A stretch of DNA of 64,000 bases from Candidatus Mycolicibacterium alkanivorans (GCF_022760805.1 NZ_JAIVFL010000001.1:1240001-1304000), one strand, 5' to 3'; positions 21,297 to 32,045 are shown, numbered from the stretch's first letter. Numbers and translations: made by a program. The notes: generated by a model from the sequence alone, not told the origin.

Positions 21297-21605
21297 TCAC
21301 CAGTCGTCGTCGTTGGGACACGACACGTCGACATAGACGGTGGTCGCTCGAGATGGCGGTGCGTCGGACCGGTCGGGATTGTGGATCCCGGTCACCGAAC
21401 ACCGGTCCAGGGATGTCCGGGTGTAGCCGAACACCCAATTGACCGCCACGCTGTAGCCCTGCGCCCACAGGTCTGCGATGGTGGCAGCGGCCGATTCGCT
21501 GCCCGCCACCGGTGACACCGGGTCGGCGGTGGCGGGCGGAGCCGCCGACAGAGCTCCCGCGATCACGATCGGCACCAACACCGCACGGCGGCGAACGGAG
21601 CGCAT
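21297..21605 (-). CDS. Small secreted mycobacterial protein
   Basis: A 102-residue protein beginning MRSVRRRAVLVPIVIAGALSAAPPATADPV, a classic signal peptide with a cut after ATA near residue 27. The mature part has two cysteines (DRCSVTG and VSCPND) that could form one disulfide. No family function is recognised. Its ATG follows immediately on the stop of the membrane-protein gene (TAG then ATG), so the two are translationally linked. Confidence 0.7.
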   Translation of the reverse strand: MRSVRRRAVLVPIVIAGALSAAPPATADPVSPVAGSESAAATIADLWAQGYSVAVNWVFGYTRTSLDRCSVTGIHNPDRSDAPPSRATTVYVDVSCPNDDDW

Positions 21606-21926
21606 CTAAGCCGCCCGGGGCGGACTCTTGATGTTCTGCATGAGCCGTGCACCTTCGGTGCCGTACACGCCACGGTCGTCGCCCTGCATCACCCAGTTGT
21701 GCTGCTGGTCAGCCCGCGCTGCCAGTGCTGCGCACTTGCTGGCGTACGCGGCCCGCCGCTTGCGCTGTTCCCGCGCGATCGCTCGTACCAGATAGAAAGC
21801 CGCCACAGCAGCAAGCGCTCCAAGAATCCACCAGAAGAACTTGATGACGATCGCGATCAGCACAAGCACGATGAAGCCCAGTCCCGACGCGCCCGAGGAG
21901 TTGTTGCGATGCCGCTTCGTCCCCAT
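21606..21926 (-). CDS. Small membrane protein
   Basis: A 106-residue protein: a basic, Ser-rich N-terminus (MGTKRHRNNSSGASG), then two close hydrophobic stretches (LGFIVLVLIAIVIKFFWWILGALAAVAAFYLV, residues about 15-46), then a basic cytoplasmic helix rich in Arg, Lys and Ala. The frame is open to 21986, but the ATG at 21926 precedes the conserved part. No function is recognised. Probably an operon with the downstream secreted protein. Confidence 0.6.
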   Translation of the reverse strand: MGTKRHRNNSSGASGLGFIVLVLIAIVIKFFWWILGALAAVAAFYLVRAIAREQRKRRAAYASKCAALAARADQQHNWVMQGDDRGVYGTEGARLMQNIKSPPRAA

Positions 21927-22054
21927 GTCCACGATGCTACGAGCGGCGTCCGACAAGTGGGCTCGGCACAGATTCCGTTGCACCACCGTGCGCCGATTTG
22001 TGGCGCCGCGTCGACGAGATCACCAGCGCGCTGAATCCGGAGTTGGTGGGCGCG

Positions 22055-22699
22055 TCAGCCGACGTATCGCGACAGCCGCGCGGACAGATGTGGCACTAGG
22101 CCGCCGTCGGCGTCGACCCGCTCCTCGACGTAGGCCAAATCGCCGTCTTCGACGATGCCGTAGAGCCGCTTGGCGCCGCCGACCAGCACACCGGACTTGC
22201 TGCGTGCCAGGGCGTCGGTCACCAGCTCCCACGACGACTGGGTGCGGGACCGTCCGTAGAACAGCTCGACATAGCCGGCAGAGTGGGCCAAGAGCAGCTC
22301 GATAGCCTGCGACTCGCCCGGGTCGTCGGGGTCGTCGACGAACCGCCAGAAGCCCGTCTCCCGCAGGCCGGGGGAGTGATAGCGACCCTCCTCGTCGAGC
22401 CGCCACGAGCGGGCTTCCCAGTTCAGGTAGTCGCCGCCGTCGTGCGAGACGATGATCTGCTGGCCGAACCGGTAGTCGCCGTGCGCGCCGCGGCCCTCGC
22501 CTTCGCCGCGCCACACCCCGACCAGCGGCAGCAGGGCCAGCAACGCGTCGTGAAGGTTGGCGCCGAGGCGCAGGTTGGCGGTGTCGGTGAGCGGAAGATC
22601 GTCGAAAACCGGGATGTTGCGACCAGCGGTCTCTCTGGCGCGCTGGGCCGCTGCTGCGACGGCGCGATCTCCGCTGCCGGGGATGTTTTCAGAGGTCAC
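22055..22699 (-). CDS. Nitrobindin (FABP-like haem-binding beta-barrel)
   Basis: A 214-residue protein with a nitrobindin domain after an Ala-rich N-terminal extension. The family GxWxGEG motif is seen as GVWRGEGEG, and later strands ([45 protein letters not shown]) fit the ten-stranded barrel. M. tuberculosis Rv0813c, the positional equivalent, is a structurally known nitrobindin that binds ferric haem and peroxynitrite/NO. The GTG start overlaps the stop of the small membrane protein gene. Confidence 0.87.
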   Translation of the reverse strand: MTSENIPGSGDRAVAAAAQRARETAGRNIPVFDDLPLTDTANLRLGANLHDALLALLPLVGVWRGEGEGRGAHGDYRFGQQIIVSHDGGDYLNWEARSWRLDEEGRYHSPGLRETGFWRFVDDPDDPGESQAIELLLAHSAGYVELFYGRSRTQSSWELVTDALARSKSGVLVGGAKRLYGIVEDGDLAYVEERVDADGGLVPHLSARLSRYVG

Positions 22700-22794
22700 G
22701 ACTCGTCGGTGACCAGTCGGTACAGCGCGTAGAGCGCGAACCAGGTGATCACCACGACGGTAGCGACCAGCAGGATCTCGTAGAAAAGGACCAC
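22696..22794 (-). CDS. 32-residue single-pass membrane protein coupled to nitrobindin
   Basis: A GTG-started frame encoding [19 protein letters not shown] then [13 protein letters not shown]. One hydrophobic helix of about 20 residues is followed by a short polar tail, typical of small membrane proteins. Its TGA overlaps the GTG of the nitrobindin gene (GTGA), the arrangement used for translational coupling. The upstream ribosome site is weak. Function unknown; a regulator or anchor of nitrobindin expression is only a guess. Confidence 0.6.
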   Translation of the reverse strand: MVLFYEILLVATVVVITWFALYALYRLVTDES

Positions 22795-22815
22795 GGTGAA
22801 AGTTTAACCGCGCAC

Positions 22816-22843
22816 GGCTCGGGCGGGATCAACCGCCCGAGCC
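22816..22843 (-). terminator. Terminator hairpin after the sseC2 operon
   Basis: A perfect 11-bp stem (GGCTCGGGCGG / CCGCCCGAGCC) with a 6-base loop, about 65 bases beyond the sseC2 stop. A second perfect 8-bp hairpin (GTCAGGCG / CGCCTGAC) lies between it and the gene at 22856-22879. No U-tract is needed for mycobacterial terminators. Confidence 0.6.
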
Positions 22844-22908
22844 TGTCAGCGATATGTCAGGCGCAGTTGATCGCCTGACTCCTCGCCGACGACGCGTCGG
22901 CTTCGTCG

Positions 22909-23211
22909 TCAGGCGACCTTGATGTCGACTTCGTGGATCCCCGCGCCGGTCGGCGCAACGGTGACGTCGCCGGTGCCGACCGTAGACAGCGCACGGACCT
23001 TCCAGGTGCCCGGTGCGGCGAAGAACCGGAAGTCACCGGTCGCCGAGGCCACCACCTCGGCGGTGAACTCGTCGCTGGAGTCCAGCAGGCGCACGAACGC
23101 GCCGCCGACGGTCTGCCCGGCGCCGTCGACCACGCGGCCGGTGATCACCGTCTCCTTCTCCAGATCGACACCGGCGGGCAGGGTCTGTCCTTGCTTGGGT
23201 GCAGAGCACAT
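22909..23211 (-). CDS. sseC2: DUF1416 protein SseC2
   Basis: A 100-residue protein of the actinobacterial DUF1416 family always paired with a CysA/SseA-type sulfurtransferase. It begins MCSAPKQGQTLPAG and folds as a carboxypeptidase-regulatory/Ig-like beta-sandwich (ITGRVVDGAGQTVGGAFVRLLD). It lies five bases after the sulfurtransferase stop, so it is co-translated. A role in sulfur transfer is inferred from this fixed association. Confidence 0.88.
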   Translation of the reverse strand: MCSAPKQGQTLPAGVDLEKETVITGRVVDGAGQTVGGAFVRLLDSSDEFTAEVVASATGDFRFFAAPGTWKVRALSTVGTGDVTVAPTGAGIHEVDIKVA

Positions 23212-23216
23212 GATGA

Positions 23217-24050
23217 TCAATTTCCCAACTCGATCGGGGCCCCCACCAGGGAGCCGTATTCCGTCCAACTGCCGTCGTAGTTCTCGACGTTCTTGTGCCC
23301 CAACAGTTCCCGGAGCACAAACCAGGTGTGTGACGAGCGCTCGCCGATGCGGCAGTAGGCGATCGTCTCCTTCTCCCCGTCCAGCCCGGCCTCGGCGTAC
23401 AGCGTGGCCAAGTCCTCGTCGGATTTGAACGTGCCGTCCTCGTTGGCGGCCTTGCTCCACGGCACGTTGATCGCGCCGGGAATGTGGCCGGGACGCTGGC
23501 TCTGCTCCTGCGGCAGGTGCGCGGGTGCGAGGATCTTGCCGTAGAACTCGTCGGGGGAGCGGACGTCGACGAGGTTCTTGGTGCCGATGGCCGCGATCAC
23601 CTCGTCGCGGAAGGCGCGGATGGTGTCGTCCGGAGCCTTGGCGGTGTAGCTGGTCGCCGGCCGCTCGACGGTGTCGGCCGACAGCGGACGGCCGTCGAGC
23701 TCCCACTTCTTGCGGCCGCCGTCGAGCAGCTTGACGTCCTCGTGGCCGTAGAGCTTGAAGTACCAGTAGGCGTAGGCGGCGAACCAGTTGTTGTTGCCGC
23801 CGTAAGGGACCACCGTGTCGTCGTTGGCAATGCCACGATCGCTCAGTAGTTTTGAAAACTGCTGGGCGTCAACGAAATCCCGCTTGACGGCGTCCTGCAG
23901 GTCCTTCTGCCAGTCCAGCCTGACCGCACCGGCGATGTGGCCGGTGTCGTAGGCGCTGACGTCCTCGTCGACCTCGACGAAGACGACGTTCGGGTTGTCG
24001 AGATTGCTCTCGGCCCAGTCGGCTGAGACCAGGACGTCGGAGCGAGCCAT
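23217..24050 (-). CDS. cysA2: Thiosulfate sulfurtransferase (two-domain rhodanese)
   Basis: A 277-residue tandem-rhodanese enzyme moving sulfane sulfur from thiosulfate to an acceptor. The N-terminal inactive domain ends with LLDGGRKKW; the C-terminal domain carries the active-site loop YCRIGERSSH with Cys233. PGHIPGAINVPW is a typical rhodanese signature. It lies between a DUF4395 membrane protein and sseC2 in one leftward operon headed by the poly-Cys leader peptide, so its expression probably follows cysteine supply. Confidence 0.94.
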   Translation of the reverse strand: MARSDVLVSADWAESNLDNPNVVFVEVDEDVSAYDTGHIAGAVRLDWQKDLQDAVKRDFVDAQQFSKLLSDRGIANDDTVVPYGGNNNWFAAYAYWYFKLYGHEDVKLLDGGRKKWELDGRPLSADTVERPATSYTAKAPDDTIRAFRDEVIAAIGTKNLVDVRSPDEFYGKILAPAHLPQEQSQRPGHIPGAINVPWSKAANEDGTFKSDEDLATLYAEAGLDGEKETIAYCRIGERSSHTWFVLRELLGHKNVENYDGSWTEYGSLVGAPIELGN

Positions 24051-24083
24051 GAAGGAATCCTTTCGGTGACTGGTGTGCAGGCT

Positions 24084-24560
24084 TCAGGTGGGGATGCGGC
24101 GCAACCGTGCCACCAGCGGGTAGATCTGGCAGCCCAGGCAGATACCGAATGCCGCATTGAGGAAGGCAGCGAAAAGCGCGAAGGCCGTGGCGATCACGCC
24201 CAGAAGGGGCACGCCGGACGCGAAGCCGGCCACCCCCACCGCTGCGAAGATGAACCCGACCAGTTGGGCGAACTTCAACGGCGGCACGGGTTCCCGCTCG
24301 GTGACCGGGCTCAGCCGTGGTGCCACAAGTTTGGCGAAGATCAGGCCGTAGGGGTGCTGTCGGGGTCCGCGCAGCGCGCCGATGGCGAACACGACGGCCT
24401 GGGCGCCCAGCAGGATCGCCGCCGCAACCGTGCTGATCGCCGAGATGGCGAGCACCGCGAGCAGCACGGCGGTGGTGACCCAGGCCGCGAAGCGCGGGCC
24501 GCGGACGTCGACCTGCGCGGGTGCGGTGGTGGTGGTTGTTGTGGTGTTCGAGGTCGACAT
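24084..24560 (-). CDS. DUF4395 membrane protein
   Basis: A 158-residue protein with about four membrane segments (AAWVTTAVLLAVLAISAISTVAAAILLG, AQAVVFAIGAL, LVGFIFAAVGVAGFA, LLGVIATAFALFAAFL) and a conserved end FGICLGCQIYPLVARL containing a C-x2-C pair. DUF4395 proteins accompany sulfurtransferases and thioredoxins. The Cys pair could accept or relay sulfur at the membrane, which is inference. The ATG at 24560 gives a Thr-rich tail before the first helix. Confidence 0.83.
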   Translation of the reverse strand: MSTSNTTTTTTTAPAQVDVRGPRFAAWVTTAVLLAVLAISAISTVAAAILLGAQAVVFAIGALRGPRQHPYGLIFAKLVAPRLSPVTEREPVPPLKFAQLVGFIFAAVGVAGFASGVPLLGVIATAFALFAAFLNAAFGICLGCQIYPLVARLRRIPT

Positions 24561-24656
24561 GGGTCTACTCCTGTTGCTGGGAAATGGGGCTGGGTGGAGG
24601 CACGCCACGAATGGCTACGCCAGAGCGGCGGCGCAAAAAGAGAAGGGCGCGGCTAC

Positions 24657-24749
24657 TCAGCAGCTACAGCAACAACAGCAACAACCCGCGACGCGGCACA
24701 GATCGACTGCACGGCGCTTGGTGAGCGTGAGCTCGAGGCGGGCGGACAC
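24657..24749 (-). CDS. Poly-cysteine leader peptide (cysteine attenuator) of the cysA2 operon
   Basis: A 30-codon frame from GTG 24749 ending LCRVAGCCCCCCSC then TGA, six consecutive Cys codons near the end. Such leaderless poly-Cys short ORFs upstream of sulfur genes are known in mycobacteria as cysteine-responsive attenuators: ribosomes stalling on Cys codons when Cys-tRNA is scarce release expression of the downstream operon. A TANNNT box (TAGCAT) lies 7 bases before the GTG. An in-frame ATG at 24758 would add three residues but overlaps the -10. Confidence 0.85.
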   Translation of the reverse strand: MSARLELTLTKRRAVDLCRVAGCCCCCCSC

Positions 24750-24756
24750 GGCAATC

Positions 24757-24762
24757 ATGCTA
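24757..24762 (-). promoter_or_regulatory. -10 element for the poly-Cys leader / cysA2 operon
   Basis: On the minus strand this reads TAGCAT, a TANNNT -10, ending 7 bases before GTG 24749. That is the expected spacing for transcription starting at the start codon. It lies just past the thiX stop, giving the operon a promoter separate from thiX-lmeA. Confidence 0.55.
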
Positions 24763-24778
24763 CCCACCAATCCTGGTC

Positions 24779-25201
24779 TCAGGCCAACAGAGGTGCGAGA
24801 GCCGAGCGCAGGTCGGCAGCCTTCGGGACACCCGATGTCCGATATCGCTGTCGGCCTTCGGCGTCGAAGATGAACGTCGTCGGCAGCGAGAGCACCGAAA
24901 GCCTGCGCGCGGCAGCCGGATTGGCGTCCATGTCGATTTCGACGTGAGCTACGTCATGCAGGTCGGTGCATACCTGGTTGACCACCCGCCGTACTCCTGC
25001 GCACGGCCCGCACCACACGGCGCTGAAGTGGACGATGGTCGGTCCGGTCCGCGAAAGGCCCAGATCGCTGGTGTCGACGGCCTCCGGGGCAGCGGTATCG
25101 CGCAGCACACCGGAGCGCCGGTTGTGCAGCACGCCGGCGACGGCGGCCACTCCCAGCGCGGCCGCGATGGCCGCGATCGCGGTGATCGTTGCAGGGGTCA
25201 T
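24779..25201 (-). CDS. thiX: Membrane-anchored thioredoxin-like protein (ThiX)
   Basis: A 140-residue thiol-disulfide protein. Residues 5-25 form an N-terminal membrane anchor (ITAIAAIAAALGVAAVAGVL). The thioredoxin domain follows with the active site WCGPC (Cys64, Cys67) and the cis-Pro loop SLPTTFIFD. It matches Rv0816c. The ATG overlaps the stop of lmeA (ATGA). Likely partners are the sulfurtransferase operon immediately downstream or exported thiols; the redox partner is not evident from sequence. Confidence 0.88.
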   Translation of the reverse strand: MTPATITAIAAIAAALGVAAVAGVLHNRRSGVLRDTAAPEAVDTSDLGLSRTGPTIVHFSAVWCGPCAGVRRVVNQVCTDLHDVAHVEIDMDANPAAARRLSVLSLPTTFIFDAEGRQRYRTSGVPKAADLRSALAPLLA

Positions 25202-26019
25202 GATTGTTTGAACCCGTCGAGGCGGATCGTTACTCCCTCGGTGATGCCTTCGATAATGATGTCTGATCCACGGGCACCTTCGGTAGTGGGGCGGACCCCG
25301 AACGGCAGTTTCTGTCCCGGCAGGGTGCCGCTGAACGCCGTGAGCACGGCGGCCTTCTTGTCTTCGGGCACACCTTGGTCGGCGGTGCCCGCTCCGGTCG
25401 CCACGCCGGTGGCGGTGAACACCAGCGTTGTCTGGTCCGCGCCGGTGACCGACAGGTCGACGGTGACGCTGACCGGCTTGTCGAAATCGGCTTTTCGCGG
25501 CGTGCCGGTGAACACCAGGCCCTTGTCGCCCGAGATCCCCGACTCGGTGGTGCCGCCGGTGGCGTCGTTGGTGTCCTTGGCCGGGGCCTCGACCATCAGG
25601 TCCTTGATCCCCATGAACCGCCCGAGGTGGGCGGAGTCGATGATGATACGGCTCTCCAGTTTGCCGACGGGCAGGTTCGCATCGGGCCTGATCAGCCAGG
25701 ACGCCTCGGTCAGGTCGACGTCGTGCATGGTGGCCTCCAGTGAGGCCTTGCCCACTACGGCGTGCTCCACGCCGTTGGCCTTGATCTCGATCTCCGCGTA
25801 GTGGTGGCGCATCGCCTGGCGGATGAACGGAAAGCCGAGGATGGCCCCGGTCGGGTCGAACGACAAGCCGGCCACGGTGCGCACGGTCCGCGCCAGCCGG
25901 TACTCGGCGTAGATCGTCGCTCCGAAGTCGGCGCCGAGGGCCCCGACGGCCACGGCGAGCAGCGTGGCGCCCAGGGTGATCAGCAGCTTTCGCACCTGGA
26001 CATTCTGGCCCACGGCCAC
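25198..26019 (-). CDS. lmeA: LmeA-like DUF2993 envelope protein (lipomannan elongation)
   Basis: A 273-residue DUF2993 protein with an N-terminal signal/anchor (VRKLLITLGATLLAVAVGALGA). The mature part is beta-rich and BPI/TULIP-like: LEATMHDVDLTEASWLI, ESRIIIDSAHLGRFMGI. The Rv0817c equivalent, LmeA, works in the cell envelope in mannan elongation of lipomannan and lipoarabinomannan and has phospholipase activity. The GTG at 26019 is used; the GTG at 25995 would remove eight residues and place the signal at the very N-terminus, and may be the true start. Confidence 0.8.
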   Translation of the reverse strand: MAVGQNVQVRKLLITLGATLLAVAVGALGADFGATIYAEYRLARTVRTVAGLSFDPTGAILGFPFIRQAMRHHYAEIEIKANGVEHAVVGKASLEATMHDVDLTEASWLIRPDANLPVGKLESRIIIDSAHLGRFMGIKDLMVEAPAKDTNDATGGTTESGISGDKGLVFTGTPRKADFDKPVSVTVDLSVTGADQTTLVFTATGVATGAGTADQGVPEDKKAAVLTAFSGTLPGQKLPFGVRPTTEGARGSDIIIEGITEGVTIRLDGFKQS

Positions 26020-26200
26020 CTGCGACGCGCCGTCGCGCGCCCGGCGGGAGCAGGCCAGGGCGGCTCGGATCGGCTAAATAGCAGGTAGCGGGGTAAAGTT
26101 AGAAGACCCATGGTCGGTAACGGCCATATGTCGCCCATGAGTCTGGAAGGTCACCGCGACGGCGCTGTCGACGATGGTCCCCCAGCGCATTGGAGATTCT

Positions 26201-27951
<1,751 letters not shown>

Positions 27952-27974
27952 TTAGCGGCTTTTCGCGTCACCCC

Positions 27975-28004
27975 GTTCGTCAACCTGTTCACCCCTCATT
28001 CACC
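27975..28004 (+). promoter_or_regulatory. PHO-box-like direct repeats upstream of pstS
   Basis: Three direct repeats: GTTCGTC at 27975, GTTCACC at 27987 and ATTCACC at 27998, spaced 12 and 11 bases. This matches the about 11-base periodic GTTCACC-type boxes bound by the PhoP/RegX3 phosphate regulators of actinobacteria. The position about 100 bases before pstS fits activation under phosphate starvation. Confidence 0.6.
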
Positions 28005-28103
28005 TTCCGGGTGGGTTCTGTCCATCACCAGCGCCTAACTTCCCGAGTGGTGCGTGTGCTCCTACCGGGGCCGAACAGGGCAACACTGGAGAAAGTGGGA
28101 TAG

Positions 28104-29231
28104 GTGAATCTGAACAGGTTTGGCAAGGCGTTCTTCGTGACCGCGTCGGCGACCGCCATCACCGGAATGATGCTCACCGCGTGCGGTAGTGACAAAGACA
28201 CCACGTCGTCGTCGGGTTCCGGCAGCGCCGGCGCAGTGAACTGCGGGGGGAAGAAGTCGCTCAAGGCAAGCGGTGCCACCGCGCAGGCCAACGCGATGAC
28301 ACGGTTTGTCAACGCCTACGAGCAGGCGTGCCCGGGTTACACCCTCAACTACACCTCCAGCGGATCGGGAGCCGGTGTGTCCGAGTTCATCGGTGGTCAA
28401 ACCGATCTCGGCGGCTCCGACTCGCCGCTGAACGCGGACAAGGGCGAGGTGGACAAGGCCAAGGCACGGTGCGGCGACAATGACGCCTGGAACCTGCCGA
28501 CGGTGTTCGGCCCGATCGCGGTGACCTACAACGTGCCGGGTGTCGACGGGCTCGCCCTGGATGGGCCGACGGTGGCGAAGATCTTCAACGGCACGGTCAG
28601 GACCTGGGACGCACCGGAGATCGCCGCACTGAACGCGGGCAAGACGCTTCCGGCGCAGCCGATCAACGTGATCTTCCGCAGCGACGAGTCGGGCACCACC
28701 GACAACTTCCAGAAGTACCTCGACGCCGCATCAGACGGCGGGTGGGGCAAGGGCGCCGGCAAGACGTTCAACGGCGGCGTCGGTGAAGGCGCGAAGGGCA
28801 ACGAGGGTACGTCCGCGGCGATCAAGAACACCGCCGGGTCCATCACCTACAACGAGTGGTCGTATGCGAAGAACCAGGGCCTGCAGATGGCTAAGATCAT
28901 CACCTCCGCCGGCCCGGATCCGGTTGAACTGACCGCCGAGTCGGCCGCTAAGTCGATCGCGGGGGTCAAGATCAAGGGCGAGGGCAACGACCTGGTGCTC
29001 GATACCTCCTCGTTCTACAAGCCGACGGAGCCAGGCGCGTACCCGATCGTGCTCGGAACCTACGAGATCGTCTGCTCGAAGTACCCGGACAGCCAGGTTG
29101 CTCCAGCCGTAAAAGCGTTCCTGACCGCGGCGCTCGGAAAGGGTCAGGAGGGCTTGACGGACAACGGATACATTCCGATCCCCGATTCCTTCAAGTCCAG
29201 GCTGACCACGGCTATCGACGCCATTTCATGA
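28104..29231 (+). CDS. pstS: Phosphate ABC transporter substrate-binding lipoprotein PstS
   Basis: A 375-residue periplasmic phosphate receptor. The N-terminal signal ends in lipobox LTAC with Cys27 as lipidation site, followed by a Ser/Gly linker. Phosphate-binding segments are seen: [40 protein letters not shown] and [16 protein letters not shown]. It starts at GTG 28104 and is the first gene of pstSCAB. Because it binds phosphate-like oxyanions, it is also a likely entry route for arsenate. Confidence 0.95.
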   Translation: MNLNRFGKAFFVTASATAITGMMLTACGSDKDTTSSSGSGSAGAVNCGGKKSLKASGATAQANAMTRFVNAYEQACPGYTLNYTSSGSGAGVSEFIGGQTDLGGSDSPLNADKGEVDKAKARCGDNDAWNLPTVFGPIAVTYNVPGVDGLALDGPTVAKIFNGTVRTWDAPEIAALNAGKTLPAQPINVIFRSDESGTTDNFQKYLDAASDGGWGKGAGKTFNGGVGEGAKGNEGTSAAIKNTAGSITYNEWSYAKNQGLQMAKIITSAGPDPVELTAESAAKSIAGVKIKGEGNDLVLDTSSFYKPTEPGAYPIVLGTYEIVCSKYPDSQVAPAVKAFLTAALGKGQEGLTDNGYIPIPDSFKSRLTTAIDAIS

Positions 29232-29257
29232 CCATAGGACCCCAATAGGACCCCGCG

Positions 29258-30298
29258 ATGACCGTCAAGCCAGAGCCGACTGCTGTGGGCACGCCAACGT
29301 CGGCGAGCCCACAGCGGGCGGGCGCGACCATGCCTACCAAACCACCACCAGGGTCGGGCCTTCGGGACAGTGGCGGCCGGTGGGGCGACCGGATCTTCGG
29401 CGCCATCGCCGTCGCTGCTGGAGCCACGATCATCGCCGCGATCGCACTGATGGCGCTGTTCCTAGTCATTAGGGCGGTGCCGTCGCTTAAGGTCAATAAG
29501 GCGAACTTCCTCACCGGTTCCGAGTTCAAGACCACCGACGCGGACAATCTGCGGTTCGGCGTCGCCGACCTCTTCCAGGTCACCGTGCTGAGCTCGGTCT
29601 TTGCCCTGGTGATCGCCGTGCCGATTGCCATCGGCATCGCGGCGTTCCTGACCAACTACGCGCCGCGCAAGTTCGCGAGGCCTTTTACGATCCTGGTCGA
29701 TCTGCTTGCCGCGGTGCCCTCGATCGTGTTCGGCCTCTGGGGAATCTTCGTGCTGGCGCCCTGGCTCGAGCCGCTTGCGCGGTTCCTCAACAAGAGCCTC
29801 GGTTGGTTCTTCCTGTTCGCCACCGGCAACGTCTCGCTGGCCGGTGGTGGGACGATCTTCACTGCGGGAGTAGTTCTTGCCGTGATGATTCTGCCGATCA
29901 TCACCTCGGTGACGAGGGAAGTGTTCAGTCTCACTCCGGGCGGGCATGTCGAGGCCGCCCAGGCCCTCGGCGCCACAAAGTGGGAAGTCATCCGCATGAC
30001 CGTCTTCCCATACGGCCGGAGCGGAATGATCGCCGGGTCGATGCTCGGCTTGGGCCGCGCCCTCGGCGAGACCGTCGCGGTCTTGATCATCCTGCGGTCG
30101 GCCGCGCGAGCCGGCCACTGGTCGCTGTTCGACGGCGGCTACACCTTTGCTTCCAAGATCGCCTCGGCCGCATCGGAATTCAGCTCACCGTTGCCGACGG
30201 GTGCCTACATCGCCGCCGGCTTGGTCCTGTTCATCTTGACATTCATCGTCAACGCGCTGGCTCGTGCAGCGGCTGGAGGAAGGGTGAGCGGAGGATGA
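29258..30298 (+). CDS. pstC: Phosphate ABC transporter permease PstC
   Basis: A 346-residue inner-membrane permease. A Pro-rich cytoplasmic N-terminus of about 40 residues precedes six membrane segments; the EAA loop is [42 protein letters not shown]. It starts 27 bases after pstS and its stop overlaps pstA (ATGA), so the subunits are translated together. Confidence 0.95.
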   Translation: MTVKPEPTAVGTPTSASPQRAGATMPTKPPPGSGLRDSGGRWGDRIFGAIAVAAGATIIAAIALMALFLVIRAVPSLKVNKANFLTGSEFKTTDADNLRFGVADLFQVTVLSSVFALVIAVPIAIGIAAFLTNYAPRKFARPFTILVDLLAAVPSIVFGLWGIFVLAPWLEPLARFLNKSLGWFFLFATGNVSLAGGGTIFTAGVVLAVMILPIITSVTREVFSLTPGGHVEAAQALGATKWEVIRMTVFPYGRSGMIAGSMLGLGRALGETVAVLIILRSAARAGHWSLFDGGYTFASKIASAASEFSSPLPTGAYIAAGLVLFILTFIVNALARAAAGGRVSGG

Positions 30299-31200
30299 CA
30301 AAGGCCACGCTCGATGTGCCGGTCAAGGCACCGACGTTCCACCCGATCAGCCCGAGTCGCAAGATCAAGAACAACCTCGCCACGATCCTGTTCGCTGCGT
30401 CGTTTCTGATCGCCATGGTGCCGCTGGTGTGGGTGCTTTACACCGTCCTGGAACGCGGCTTCAAGGCGGTCATTACCCCGGGATGGTGGACCAGGTCGCT
30501 GGCCGGCGTGTTGCCGGATCAGTTCGCCGGTGGTGTGTACCACGCAATCTACGGAACGATCATCCAGGCCGGAATCGCGGCGGTGATTTCGGTTCCGCTC
30601 GGCATCATGGCGGCCGTCTACCTGGTGGAGTACGGACGCGGGCGGTTTGCGCAGGTGACGACCTACATGGTCGACATCCTGGCGGGTGTGCCGTCGATCG
30701 TGGCCGCGCTGTTCATCTTCGCGTTGTGGATTTCAACGCTGGGATTCCCGCAAAGCGCGTTCGCAGTTGCCCTGGCCCTGGTGCTGTTGATGCTGCCGGT
30801 CGTGGTGCGCAACACCGAGGAAATCCTGAAGCTCGTTCCCGACGAGCTGCGCGAGGCCTCATATGCCCTGGGTGTTCCGAAATGGAAGACCATCGTGCGC
30901 ATAGTCGTGCCCACGGCGTTGCCCGGCATGATCAGCGGAATCCTCCTGGCGCTCGCCCGGGTGATGGGCGAGACCGCACCCGTCCTGGTGCTGGTCGGCT
31001 ACGCCAGGTCGATCAACTTCGATGCGCTCGAAGGAAACATGGCGTCGCTGCCCCTGCTCATCTACACCGAGCTGATCAACCCGGAACCCGCCGGGCGGCT
31101 GAGAGTGTGGGGGGCGGCGCTGACCCTGATTTTGCTGGTCGCAGTGCTGTACACAGCGGCGGCCTTCGTGAACCGATACCTGACGCGAAATCGGGCCTGA
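30295..31200 (+). CDS. pstA: Phosphate ABC transporter permease PstA
   Basis: The 301-residue second permease of the Pst complex. The segment [46 protein letters not shown] is the EAA coupling loop, and there are six membrane helices. The ATG at 30295 overlaps the pstC stop and follows a GGAGG-like ribosome site inside pstC. Upstream in-frame codons are antiphase to pstC and were discarded. Confidence 0.95.
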   Translation: MTKATLDVPVKAPTFHPISPSRKIKNNLATILFAASFLIAMVPLVWVLYTVLERGFKAVITPGWWTRSLAGVLPDQFAGGVYHAIYGTIIQAGIAAVISVPLGIMAAVYLVEYGRGRFAQVTTYMVDILAGVPSIVAALFIFALWISTLGFPQSAFAVALALVLLMLPVVVRNTEEILKLVPDELREASYALGVPKWKTIVRIVVPTALPGMISGILLALARVMGETAPVLVLVGYARSINFDALEGNMASLPLLIYTELINPEPAGRLRVWGAALTLILLVAVLYTAAAFVNRYLTRNRA

Positions 31201-31216
31201 GACTCAAGGAGAAACT

Positions 31217-31993
31217 ATGGCCAAACGGTTGGATCTCAAAGACGTCAATATCTACTACGGATCGTTCCACGCAGTCGCTGATGTGTCACTGGCTGTGCCG
31301 CCGCGTAGCGTGACCGCATTCATCGGCCCGTCGGGATGCGGTAAGTCGACGGTGCTGCGTGCCTTGAACCGGATGCATGAGGTGATCCCCGGTGGTCGCG
31401 TCGAAGGATCGGTGCTGCTCGACGGCGAGGACATCTACGGCCCCGGCGTGGACCCGGTGAGCGTGCGCAAGACCATCGGCATGGTGTTCCAGCGGCCGAA
31501 TCCCTTTCCGACCATGTCCATCAAGGACAATGTGGTCGCCGGCCTGAAGCTACAGGGTGTGCGCAACCGGAAGGTCCTCGACGAGACCGCAGAACGTTCG
31601 CTGAAGGGCGCCAATCTGTGGAATGAGGTCAAGGACCGGCTCGACAAGCCGGGCGGTGGGCTCTCGGGTGGTCAGCAGCAGCGGTTGTGCATCGCGCGGG
31701 CGATTGCCGTGCAGCCCGATGTGCTGCTGATGGACGAGCCGTGTTCGGCCCTGGACCCGATCTCGACGCTGGCCGTCGAGGATCTGATCGCTGAACTCAA
31801 GCAGGACTACACGATCGTCATCGTCACGCACAACATGCAGCAGGCGGCGCGCGTCAGCGACCAGACCGCGTTCTTCAACCTCGAGGCGACGGGTAAGCCC
31901 GGCATGCTGGTCGAGGTGGACGACACTGAGAAGATCTTCTCCAACCCCTCGCAGAAGGCCACCGAGGACTACATCTCCGGGCGGTTCGGCTAG
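31217..31993 (+). CDS. pstB: Phosphate ABC transporter ATPase PstB
   Basis: The 258-residue nucleotide-binding subunit. Walker A is GPSGCGKST (37-45), the Q-loop lies in [11 protein letters not shown], the ABC signature is LSGGQQQRL, Walker B is [13 protein letters not shown], and the switch His lies in [13 protein letters not shown]. The ribosome site AAGGAGAAACT directly precedes the ATG. The C-terminal end is normal. The ars genes start about 50 bases later. Confidence 0.96.
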   Translation: MAKRLDLKDVNIYYGSFHAVADVSLAVPPRSVTAFIGPSGCGKSTVLRALNRMHEVIPGGRVEGSVLLDGEDIYGPGVDPVSVRKTIGMVFQRPNPFPTMSIKDNVVAGLKLQGVRNRKVLDETAERSLKGANLWNEVKDRLDKPGGGLSGGQQQRLCIARAIAVQPDVLLMDEPCSALDPISTLAVEDLIAELKQDYTIVIVTHNMQQAARVSDQTAFFNLEATGKPGMLVEVDDTEKIFSNPSQKATEDYISGRFG

Positions 31994-32027
31994 GCCAGGA
32001 CCGGCGCACTTGTGTGGAGATTCGATG

Positions 32028-32045
32028 CCTGTCAATATTGACAGG
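32028..32045. promoter_or_regulatory. ArsR operator: perfect 18-bp palindrome overlapping the arsR start
   Basis: CCTGTCAATATTGACAGG is a perfect inverted repeat whose last base is the first base of the arsR GTG start codon. Palindromes with a TCAA-N-TTGA-like core are typical SmtB/ArsR-family operators. Its position on the start suggests autorepression with metalloid release, on a possibly leaderless transcript. Confidence 0.7.

Noticed and set aside
24640..24690. CRISPR-like or microsatellite repeat (gcaacaacagcaacaac)
   Set aside because: The repeats are the Cys codons of the leader peptide read on the opposite strand; no spacer-repeat structure exists here or elsewhere in the window.
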